A stretch of 64,000 bases of DNA, taken from the NCBI RefSeq assembly GCF_900496995.4, contig NC_044012.1:25991606-26055605 (forward strand), in the 5' to 3' direction. Below, piece by piece: positions 43,606 through 55,600 of the stretch. The position numbers were made by a program, and so were the translations under genes. Position 1 is the stretch's first letter, and the number at the start of each line of letters is the position of its first letter. The notes beneath the pieces are model-generated. The model saw nothing but the letters and a program-made list of their open reading frames with translations, had not been told where the DNA came from and made no database searches. This DNA comes from Aquila chrysaetos chrysaetos. Lineage: Eukaryota > Chordata > Aves > Accipitriformes > Accipitridae.

Positions 43606-46600
43606 ATGTCTCGCTTCTTAGACAGCATTTCCACCATCATCAGCGTCTTTCACAAACATGCAAAGGAAGATGGAGACTGCTCCAACCTCAGCCAAAGGAA
43701 GATGAAGGAGTTCATCCGGAGGGAGTTTGCAGATATCATAGATGTGAGTGCTGCTGCAAGGGGGAGGGCTTGAGGCTGACACTGGAGTGCAAGAGACTGC
43801 AAAATCTCCTTCTGGAGAGGGGATGATTCTTATGACAGTGGGATGGGAAGGCTTTCAAAGGGGAGCAGCAGTTGTGTTCCTTTGCACTGACAGCTTCAAC
43901 AGCTCTTCCAACCCGTTTTGCCATGTACAAATGGGCAAAAGCTGGAGAATGAACTGTGGGGAGGTATGGTTTTCTTTCAAAGGTAGGAAGGAAATGCATC
44001 CAATAGAGGGATACAGCATATCCCAAAGAGAAGACAGCTGGTTGGCTGTAGCCAGGGAACAACCAGGAAAATGGACAACAAAGACATGGAGTTCCTGCTG
44101 AGCTATGAAAGTGAAGGTGTTACAGATGGAAGGAGAAAAGATTGCAGTTGTCCCTGCCTATGCATTTCTCTAACAAGGAGCAAGAAGACTAAACTCCATT
44201 TTTGTTTCCCTGTGTGTGTTTCCCCTGCAGAAGCCGCATGACCCTCAGACGGTTGACAAGATTCTGCAGTTTCTGGAGTGGGATGGTGATGGGGAAATAG
44301 ATTTTAATGAGTTCCTGCTTTTGGTGTTCAGAGTGGCTAAGGCCTGCTACTGGTACCTGCCAAAGGGACCATGCCTCCTGCAAAGAACAAAGCTGACAAC
44401 CGGTGGCAAGTCACTCCAAGATCCTGACATTAAGAACAGAGGGAGCCATCAGCAGCTCCAGGGGGAGGAACAACAAACTAGTGAGAGTAAATATCATCCC
44501 CCCTGTGAACCTCAGCTGCAACGAGACACCAGGATCAACGAGCTTGAAACGCTAAAGGAAATGGGGAGTCATCACCAGCAACATAACACGCAAAGCAAAA
44601 ACGATGCAAAACAAAGTAGCAAGCCAGGGGAGCCAATCCCTCAGGAATATGAAGAACGAAACCAAAAGCCACATAACCAACAGAAGAGCCAAAATAGACG
44701 TCAGCCACCAGAGCCAGACAGACGAGCAAAAGTACGACACCGCAAGTGCAGCAGCTTGCAAGCACAAGAGGCCAGACTGAAGGAAGATGAGAGGCAAAAT
44801 CAAGAGGTGCTGCAGCCAGAACAACTGGCAGACGTGAGGAGTCGCAGCCAGAGCTGTGAACCTCAAGCACTGCCAAACCGGTGGAGTAGCCATCAGCCAC
44901 TTGAGACAACACTACCAACATATGATCAAAAAACCCAGCAGCCACAAAAAGCAGATATAGAAAGTCACAATCAGCCACGTAAACCTGAATTACTGGCAGA
45001 AGAGAGAAGCCGCTACCATGTACGTGAGCTGGAACAAAAAGCACTTGAATGTAGCAGCCACAACCCACGTGAGCCTGAACGCCGGGACTCAAAAAACACA
45101 TACCAATCATACATACAGAAACCGCTAGAACTCGACCACAGATATTATGAGACTTCTGAGCCAAGGAAAAAAAACTCTGAAAAAGGGAAAAAAAAGGAAC
45201 ATGACTTGGAATATCAAGAAGGTGAGAGAAACATCCATATGAATCAAGACCGGCAAAAACGAGAAGATGCAAGGAAAAAAGAACTCATACAGAACAAGAG
45301 GACAAGGAATTGCCAGGGAAGAGAGAAGGAAGAGCCCCTGCGTGACAGGAGGATCGATCGCCAACGGGAGCTGGACCTGGAGCTCCATGAGAGCTGCAGC
45401 CACCTGACGCGGGAAACGGAAGAGCAAGGTGCCACGACCAACCAGAGAGAGACACGCGAGACACGTGACCGTCAAACACGCGAGCCCAAAGACGATGCAA
45501 GGAGACAACGTGAGTCGGTGAGGTACGAAAGGACACAAGAGACCGCAGTGGCAGCAGCAGAAGCCGACGTGAACATCCAGCGTGTGTCCCGGGAACTGGA
45601 CCCACGTGAGGAAATGGAAAGGAGGGACCGTCCCCGGGAGTGCGAAGAACCAGAGGATGAGAGGAGGATTTGCCAGGGAAGAGAGAGGGAAGAGCCCCTG
45701 CGCGACAGGAGGATCGTTCGCCAACGGGAGCTGGACCTGGAGCTCTATGAGCGCCGCAGCCACCTGACGTGGGAAACAGAAGAGCAAGGTGCCACAACCA
45801 ACCAGAGAGAGACACGCGAGACACGTGACCATCAAACACGCGAGCCCAAAGACGATGCAAGGAGACAACGTGAGTCGGTGAGGTACGAAAGGACACGAGA
45901 GACCGCAGTGGCAGCAGCAGAAGCCGACGTGAACATCCAGCGTGTGTCCCGGGAACTGGACCCACGTGAGGACGTGGAAAGGAGGGACCGTCCCTGGGAG
46001 CGCGAAGAACCAGAGGATGAGAGGAGGATTTGCCAGGGAAGAGAGAGGGAAGAGCCCGTACGCGACAGGAGGATCGATCGCCAACGGGAGCTGGACCTGG
46101 AGCTCTATGAGCGCCGCAGCCACCTGACGCGGGAAACGGAAGAGCAAGGTGCCACGACCAACCAGAAAGAGACACGCGAGACACGTGACCGTCAAACACG
46201 CGAGCCCAAAGACGATGCAAGGAGACAACGTGAGTCGGTGAGGTACGAAAGGACACAAGAGACCGCAGTGGCAGCAGCAGAAGCCGACATGAACATCCAG
46301 CGTGTGTCCCGGGAACTGGACCCACGTGAGGACATGGAAAGGAGGGACCGTCCCCGGGAGTGCGAAGAACCAGAGGATGAGAGGAGGATTTGCCAGGGAA
46401 GAGAGAGGGAAGAGCCCGTATGCGACAGGAGGATCGATCGCCAACGGGAGCTGGACCTGGAGCTCTATGAGCGCCGCAGCCACCTGACGCGGGAAACGGA
46501 AGAGCAAGGTGCCACGACCAACCAGAAAGAGACACGCGAGACACGTGACCGTCAAACACGCGAGCCCAAAGACGATGCAAGGAGACAACGTGAGTCGGTG

Positions 46601-49600
46601 AGGTACGAAAGGACACAAGAGACCGCAGTGGCAGCAGCAGAAGCCGACATGAACATCCAGCGTGTGTCCCGGGAACTGGACCCACGTGAGGACATGGAAA
46701 GGAGGGACCGTCCCCGGGAGTGCGAAGAACCAGAGGATGAGAGGAGGATTTGCCAGGGAAGAGAGAGGGAAGAGCCCGTATGCGACAGGAGGATCGATCG
46801 CCAACGGGAGCTGGACCTGGAGCTCTATGAGCGCCGCAGCCACCTGACGCGGGAAATGGAAGAGCAAGGTGCCACGACCAACCAGAAAAAGACACGCGAG
46901 ACACGTGACCGTCAAACACGCGAGCCCAAAGACGATGCAAGGAGACAACGTGAGTCGGTGAGGTACGAAAGGACACGAGAGACCGCAGTGGCAGCAGCAG
47001 AAGCCGACGTGAAGATCCAGCGTGTGTCCCGGGAACTGGACCCACGTGGGGACGTGGAAAGGAGGGACCGTCCCCGGGAGCGCGAAGAACCAGAGGATGA
47101 GAGGAGGATTTGCCAGGGAAGAGAGAGGGAAGAGCCCGTGCGCGACAGGAGGATCGATCGCCAACGGGAGCTGGACCTGGAGCTCTATGAGCGCCGCAGC
47201 CACCTGACGCGGGAAACGGAAGAGCAAGATGCCACGACCAACCAGAGAGAGACACGCGAGACACGTGACGGTCAAACACGCGAGCCCAAAGACGATGCAA
47301 GGAGACAACGTGAGTCGGTGAGGTACGAAAGAACACAAGAGACCGCAGTAGCAGCAGCAGAAGCCGACGTGAACATCCAGCGTGTGTCTCGGCAACAGGA
47401 CCCGGGTGAGGACATGGAAAGGAGGGACCGTCCCCGGGAGCGCAAAGAACCAGAGGATGAGAGGAGGATTTGCCAGGGAAGAGAGAGGGAAGAGCCCCTG
47501 CGCGACAGGAGGATCGATCGCCAACGGGAGCTGGATCTGGAGCTCTATGAGCGCCGCAGCCACCTGACGCGGGAAACAGAAGAGCAAGGTGCCACGACCA
47601 ACCAGAGAGAGACACGCGAGACACGTGACCGTCAAACACGCGAGCCCAAAGACAATGCAAGGAGACAACGTGAGTCGGTGAGGTACGAAAGGACACGAGA
47701 GACCGCAGTGGCAGCAGCAGAAGCCGACGTGAAGATCCAGCGTGTGTCCCAGCAACAGGACCCACGTGAGGACATGGAAAGGAGGGACCGTCCCCGGGAG
47801 CGCGAAGAACCAGAGGATGAGAGGAGGATTTGCCAGGGAAGAGAGAGGGAAGAGCCCGTGCGCGACAGGAGGATCGATCGCCAACGGGAGCTGGACCTGG
47901 AGCTCTATGAGCGCCGCAGCCACCTGACGCGGGAAACGGAAGAGCAAGGTGCCACGACCAACCAGAGGGAGACACGCGAGACACGTGACCGTCAAACACG
48001 CGAGCCCAAAGACAATGCAAGGAGACAACGTGAGTCGGTGAGGTGCGAAAGGACACGAGAGACCGCAGTGGCAGCAGCAGAAGCCGACGTGAACATCCAG
48101 CGTGTGTCCCAGCAACAGGACCCACGTGAGGACATGGAAAGGAGGGACCGTCCCCGGGAGTGCGAAGAACCAGAGGATGAGAGGAGGATTTGCCAAGGAA
48201 GAGAGAGGGAAGAGCCCGTGCGCGACAGGAGGATCGATCGCCAACGGGAGCTGGACCTGGAGCTCTATGAGCGCCGCAGCCACCTGACGCGGGAAAAGGA
48301 AGAGCAAGATGCCACGACCAACCAGAGAGAGACACGCGAGACACGTGACCGTCAAACACGCGAGCCCAAAGACGATGCAAGGAGACAACGTGAGTCGGTG
48401 AGGTACGAAAGAACACAAGAGACCGCAGTGGCAGCAGCAGAAGCCGACGTGAACATCCAGCGTGTGTCCCGGGAACTGGACCCACGTGAGGACGTGGAAA
48501 GGAGGGACCGTCCCCGGGAGCGCGAAGAACCAGAGGATGAGAGGAGGATTTGCCAGGGAAGAGAGAGGGAAGAGCCCCTGCGCGACAGGAGGATCGATCG
48601 CCAACGGGAGCTGGACCTGGAGCTCTATGAGCGCCGCAGCCACCTGACGCGGGAAACGGAAGAGCAAGGTGCCACGACCAACCAGAGAGAGACACGCGAG
48701 ACACGTGACCGTCAAACACGCGAGCCCAAAGACGATGCAAGGAGACAACGTGAGTCGGTGAGGTGCGAAAGAACACGAGAGACCGCAGTGGCAGCAGCAG
48801 AAGCCGACGTGAAGATCCAGCGTGTGTCCCGGGAACTGCACCCACGTGAGGACATGGAAAGGAGGGACTGTCCCCGTGAGTGCGAAGAACCAGAGGATGA
48901 GAGGAGGATTTGCCAGGGAAGAGAGAGGGAAGAGCCCGTGCGCGACAGGAGGATCGATCGCCAACGGGAGCTGGACCTGGAGCTCTATGAGCGCCGCAGC
49001 CACCTGACGCGGGAAACGGAAGAGCAAGGTGCCACGACCAACCAGAGGGAGACACGCGAGACACGTGACCGTCAAACACGCGAGCCCAAAGACGATGCAA
49101 GGAGACAACGTGAGTCGGTGAGGTGCGAAAGGACACGAGAGACCGCAGTGGCAGCAGCAGAAGCCGACGTGAAGATCCAGCGTGTGTCCCAGCAACAGGA
49201 CCCACGTGAGGACATGGAAAGGAGGGACCGTCCCCGGGAGCGCGAAGAACCAGAGGATGAGAGAAGGATTTGCCAGGGAAGAGAGAGGGAAGAGCCCGTA
49301 CGCGACAGGAGGATCGATCGCCAACGGGAGCTGGACCTGGAGCTCTATGAGCGCCGCAGCCACCTGACACGGGAAACGGAAGAGCAAGATGCCACGACCA
49401 ACCAGAGAGAGACACGCGAGACACGTGACCGTCAAACACGCGAGCCCAAAGACGATGCAAGGAGACAACGTGAGTCGGTGAGGTGCGAAAGAACACGAGA
49501 GACCGCAGTGGCAGCAGCAGAAGCCGACGTGAAGATCCAGCGTGTGTCCCGGGAACTGGACCCACGTGAGGACGTGGAAAGGAGGGACCGTCCCCGTGAG

Positions 49601-52600
49601 CGCAAAGAACCAGAGGATGAGAGGAGGATTTGCCAGGGAAGAGAGAGGGAAGAGCCCGTGCGCGACAGGAGGATCGATCGCCAACGGGAGCTGGACCTGG
49701 AGCTCTATGAGCGCCGCAGCCACCTGACGCGGGAAACGGAAGAGCAAGGTGCCACGACCAACCAGAGGGAGACACGCGAGACACGTGACCGTCAAACACG
49801 CGAGCCCAAAGACAATGCAAGGAGACAACGTGAGTCGGTGAGGTGCGAAAGGACACGAGAGACCGCAGTGGCAGCAGCAGAAGCCGACGTGAACATCCAG
49901 CGTGTGTCCCAGCAACAGGACCCACGTGAGGACATGGAAAGGAGGGACCGTCCCCGGGAGTGCGAAGAACCAGAGGATGAGAGGAGGATTTGCCAAGGAA
50001 GAGAGAGGGAAGAGCCCCTGCGCGACAGGAGGATCGATCGCCAACGGGAGCTGGACCTGGAGCTCTATGAGCGCCGCAGCCACCTGACGCGGGAAACGGA
50101 AGAGCAAGGTGCCACGACCAACCAGAGAGAGACACGCGAGACACGTGACCGTCAAACACGCGAGCCCAAAGACGATGCAAGGAGACAACGTGAGTCGGTG
50201 AGGTGCGAAAGAACACGAGAGACCGCAGTGGCAGCAGCAGAAGCCGACGTGAAGATCCAGCGTGTGTCCCGGGAACTGCACCCACGTGAGGACATGGAAA
50301 GGAGGGACCGTCCCCGTGAGTGCGAAGAACCAGAGGATGAGAGGAGGATTTGCCAGGGAAGAGAGAGGGAAGAGCCCGTGCGCGACAGGAGGATCGATCG
50401 CCAACGGGAGCTGGACCTGGAGCTCTATGAGCGCCGCAGCCACCTGACGCGGGAAACGGAAGAGCAAGGTGCCACGACCAACCAGAGGGAGACACGCGAG
50501 ACACGTGACCGTCAAACACACGAGCCCAAAGACGATGCAAGGAGACAACGTGAGTCGGTGAGGTGCGAAAGGACACGAGAGACCGCAGTGGCAGCAGCAG
50601 AAGCCGACGTGAACATCCAGCGTGTGTCCCAGCAACAGGACCCACGTGAGGACATGGAAAGGAGGGACCGTCCCCGGGAGCACGAAGAACCAGAGGATGA
50701 GAGGAGGATTTGCCAGGGAAGAGAGAGGGAAGAGCCCGTACGCGACAGGAGGATCGATCGCCAACGGGAGCTGGACCTGGAGCTCTATGAGCGCCGCAGC
50801 CACCTGACACGGGAAACGGAAGAGCAAGATGCCACGACCAACCAGAGAGAGACACGCGAGACACGTGACCGTCAAACACGCGAGCCCAAAGACGATGCAA
50901 GGAGACAACGTGAGTCGGTGAGGTGCGAAAGAACACGAGAGACCGCAGTGGCAGCAGCAGAAGCCGACGTGAACATCCAGCGTGTGTCCCGGGAACTGGA
51001 CCCACGTGAGGACGTGGAAAGGAGGGACCGTCCCCGGGAGCGCGAAGAACCAGAGGATGAGAGGAGGATTTGCCAGGGAAGAGAGAGGGAAGAGCCCCTG
51101 CGCGACAGGAGGATCGATCGCCAACGGGAGCTGGACCTGGAGCTCTATGAGCGCCGCAGCCACCTGACGCGGGAAACGGAAGAGCAAGGTGCCACGACCA
51201 ACCAGAGGGAGACACACGAGACACGTGACCGTCAAACACGCGAGCCCAAAGACGATGCAAGGAGACAACGTGAGTCGGTGAGGTGCGAAAGAACACGAGA
51301 GACCGCAGTGGCAGCAGCAGAAGCCGACGTGAACATCCAGCGTGTGTCCCGGGAACTGCACCCACGTGAGGACATGGAAAGGAGGGACCGTCCCCGGGAG
51401 CGCGAAGAACCAGAGGATGAGAGGAGGATTTGCCAGGGAAGAGAGAGGGAAGAGCCCGTGCGCGACAGGAGGATCGATCGCCAACGGGAGCTGGACCTGG
51501 AGCTCTATGAGCGCCGCAGCCACCTGACGCGGGAAACGGAAGAGCAAGGTGCCACGACCAACCAGAGGGAGACACGCGAGACACGTGACCGTCAAACACG
51601 CGAGCCCAAAGACGATGCAAGGAGACAACGTGAGTCGGTGAGGTGCGAAAGGACACGAGAGACCGCAGTGGCAGCAGCAGAAGCCGACGTGAACATCCAG
51701 CGTGTGTCCCAGCAACAGGACCCACGTGAGGACATGGAAAGGAGGGACCGTCCCCGGGAGTGCGAAGAACCAGAGGATGAGAGGAGGATTTGCCAAGGAA
51801 GAGAGAGGGAAGAGCCCGTGCGCGACAGGAGGATCGATCGCCAACGGGAGCTGGACCTGGAGCTCTATGAGCGCCGCAGCCACCTGACGCGGGAAACAGA
51901 AGAGCAAGGTGCCACGACCAACCAGAGAGAGACACGCGAGACACGTGACCGTCAAACACGCGAGCCCAAAGACGATGCAAGGAGACAACGTGAGTCGGTG
52001 AGGTACGAAAGAACACAAGAGACCGCAGTGGCAGCAGCAGAAGCCGACGTGAAGATCCAGCGTGTGTCCCGGGAACTGGACCCACGTGAGGACGTGGAAA
52101 GGAGGGACCGTCCCCGGGAGTGCGAAGAACCAGAGGATGAGAGGAGGATTTGCCAGGGAAGAGAGAGGGAAGAGCCCGTGCGCGACAGGAGGATCGATCG
52201 CCAACGGGAGCTGGACCTGGAGCTCTATGAGCGCCGCAGCCACCTGACGCGGGAAACGGAAGAGCAAGGTGCCACGACCAACCAGAGAGAGACACGCGAG
52301 ACACGTGACCGTCAAACACGCGAGCCCAAAGACGATGCAAGGAGACAACGTGAGTCGGTGAGGTACGAAAGGACACGAGAGACCGCAGTGGCAGCAGCAG
52401 AAGACAACGTGAAGATCCAGTGTGTGTCCCGGGAACTGGACCCACGTGAGGACGTGGAAAGGAGGGACCGTCCCCGTGAGCGCAAAGAACCAGAGGATGA
52501 GAGGAGGATTTGCCAGGGAAGAGAGAGGGAAGAGCCCGTGCGCGACAGGAGGATCGATCGCCAACGGGAGCTGGACCTGGAGCTCTATGAGCGCCGCAGC

Positions 52601-55600
52601 CACCTGACGCGGGAAACGGAAGAGCAAGATGCCACGACCAACCAGAGAGAGACACGCGAGACACGTGACCGTCAAACACGCGAGCCCAAAGACGATGCAA
52701 GGAGACAACGTGAGTCGGTGAGGTACGAAAGAACACAAGAGACCGCAGTAGCAGCAGCAGAAGCCGACGTGAACATCCAGCGTGTGTCTCGGCAACAGGA
52801 CCCGGGTGAGGACATGGAAAGGAGGGACCGTCCCCGTGAGCGCAAAGAACCAGAGGATGAGAGGAGGATTTGCCAGGGAAGAGAGAGGGAAGAGCCCCTG
52901 CGCGACAGGAGGATCGATCGCCAACGGGAGCTGGATCTGGAGCTCTATGAGCGCCGCAGCCACCTGACGCGGGAAACAGAAGAGCAAGGTGCCACGACCA
53001 ACCAGAGAGAGACACGCGAGACACGTGACCGTCAAACACGCGAGCCCAAAGACGATGCAAGGAGACAACGTGAGTCGGTGAGGTACGAAAGGACACGAGA
53101 GACCGCAGTGGCAGCAGCAGAAGCCGACGTGAAGATCCAGCGTGTGTCCCAGCAACAGGACCCACGTGAGGACATGGAAAGGAGGGACCGTCCCCGGGAG
53201 TGCGAAGAACCAGAGGATGAGAGGAGGATTTGCCAGGGAAGAGAGAGGGAAGAGCCCGTACGCGACAGGAGGATCGATCGCCAACGGGAGCTGGACCTGG
53301 AGCTCTATGAGCGCCGCAGCCACCTGACGCGGGAAACGGAAGAGCAAGGTGCCACGACCAACCAGAAAGAGACACGCGAGACACGTGACCGTCAAACACG
53401 CGAGCCCAAAGACGATGCAAGGAGACAACGTGAGTCGGTGAGGTACGAAAGGACACAAGAGACCGCAGTGGCAGCAGCAGAAGCCGACGTGAACATCCAG
53501 CGTGTGTCCCGGGAACTGGACCCACGTGAGGACATGGAAAGGAGGGACCGTCCCCGGGAGTGCGAAGAACCAGAGGATGAGAGGAGGATTTGCCAGGGAA
53601 GAGAGAGGGAAGAGCCCGTGCGCGACAGGAGGATCGATCGCCAACGGGAGCTGGACCTGGAGCTCTATGAGCGCCGCAGCCACCTGACGCGGGAAACGGA
53701 AGAGCAAGGTGCCACGACCAACCAGAGGGAGACACGCGAGACACGTGACCATCAAACACGCGAGCCCAAAGACGATGCAAGGAGACAACGTGAGTCGGTG
53801 AGGTGCGAAAGGACACGAGAGACCGCAGTGGCAGCAGCAGAAGCCGACGTGAACATCCAGCGTGTGTCCCAGCAACAGGACCCACGTGAGGACGTGGAAA
53901 GGAGGGACCGTCCCCGGGAGTGCGAAGAAACAGAGGATGAGAGGAGGATTTGCCAAGGAAGAGAGAGGGAAGAGCCCGTGCGCGACAGGAAGATCGATCG
54001 CCAACGGGAGCTGGACCTGGAGCTCTATGAGCGCCGCAGCCACCTGACGCGGGAAAAGGAAGAGCAAGGTGCCACGACCAACCAGAAAGAGACACGCGAG
54101 ACACGTGACCGTCAAACACGCGAGCCCAAAGACAATGCAAGGAGACAACGTGAGTCGGTGAGGTACGAAAGAACACAAGAGACCGCAGTAGCAGCAGCAG
54201 AAGCCGACGTGAACATCCAGCGTGTGTCTCGGCAACAGGACCCGGGTGAGGACATGGAAAGGAGGGACCGTCCCCGTGAGCGCAAAGAACCAGAGGATGA
54301 GAGGAGGATTTGCCAGGGAAGAGAGAGGGAAGAGCCCGTGCGCGACAGGAGGATCGATCGCCAACGGGAGCTGGACCTGGAGCTCTATGAGCGCCGCAGC
54401 CACCTGACGCGGGAAACGGAAGAGCAAGGTGCCACAACCAACCAGAGAGAGACACGCGAGACACATGACCGTCAAACACGCGAGCCCAAAGACAATGCAA
54501 GGAGACAACGTGAGTCGGTGAGGTGCGAAAGGACACGAGAGACCGCAGTGGCAGCAGCAGAAGCCGACGTGAACATCCAGCGTGTGTCCCAGCAACAGGA
54601 CCCACGTGAGGACATGGAAAGGAGGGACCGTCCCCGTGAGCGCAAAGAACCAGAGGATGAGAGGAGGATTTGCCAGGGAAGAGAGAGGGAAGAGCCCGTG
54701 CGCGACAGGAGGATCGATCGCCAACGGGAGCTGGACCTGGAGCTCTATGAGCGCCGCAGCCACCTGACGCGGGAAACGGAAGAGCAAGATGCCACGACCA
54801 ACCAGAGAGAGACACGCGAGACACGTGACCGTCAAACACGCGAGCCCAAAGACGATGCAAGGAGACAACGTGAGTCGGTGAGGTACGAAAGAACACAAGA
54901 GACCGCAGTAGCAGCAGCAGAAGCCGACGTGAACATCCAGCGTGTGTCTCGGCAACAGGACCCGGGTGAGGACATGGAAAGGAGGGACCGTCCCCGTGAG
55001 CGCAAAGAACCAGAGGATGAGAGGAGGATTTGCCAGGGAAGAGAGAGGGAAGAGCCCGTGCGCGACAGGAGGATCGATCGCCAACGGGAGCTGGACCTGG
55101 AGCTCTATGAGCGCCGCAGCCACCTGACGCGGGAAACGGAAGAGCAAGGTGCCACGACCAACCAGAGGGAGACACGCGAGACACGTGACCGTCAAACACG
55201 CGAGCCCAAAGACGATGCAAGGAGACAACGTGAGTCGGTGAGGTGCGAAAGGACACGAGAGACCGCAGTGGCAGCAGCAGAAGCCGACGTGAACATCCAG
55301 CGTGTGTCCCAGCAACAGGACCCACGTGAGGACATGGAAAGGAGGGACCGTCCCCGGGAGTGCGAAGAACCAGAGGATGAGAGGAGGATTTGCCAAGGAA
55401 GAGAGAGGGAAGAGCCCGTGCGCGACAGGAGGATCGATCGCCAACGGGAGCTGGACCTGGAGCTCTATGAGCGCCGCAGCCACCTGACGCGGGAAACGGA
55501 AGAGCAAGGTGCCACGACCAACCAGAGGGAGACACGCGAGACACGTGACCGTCAAACACGCGAGCCCAAAGACGATGCAAGGAGACAACGTGAGTCGGTG

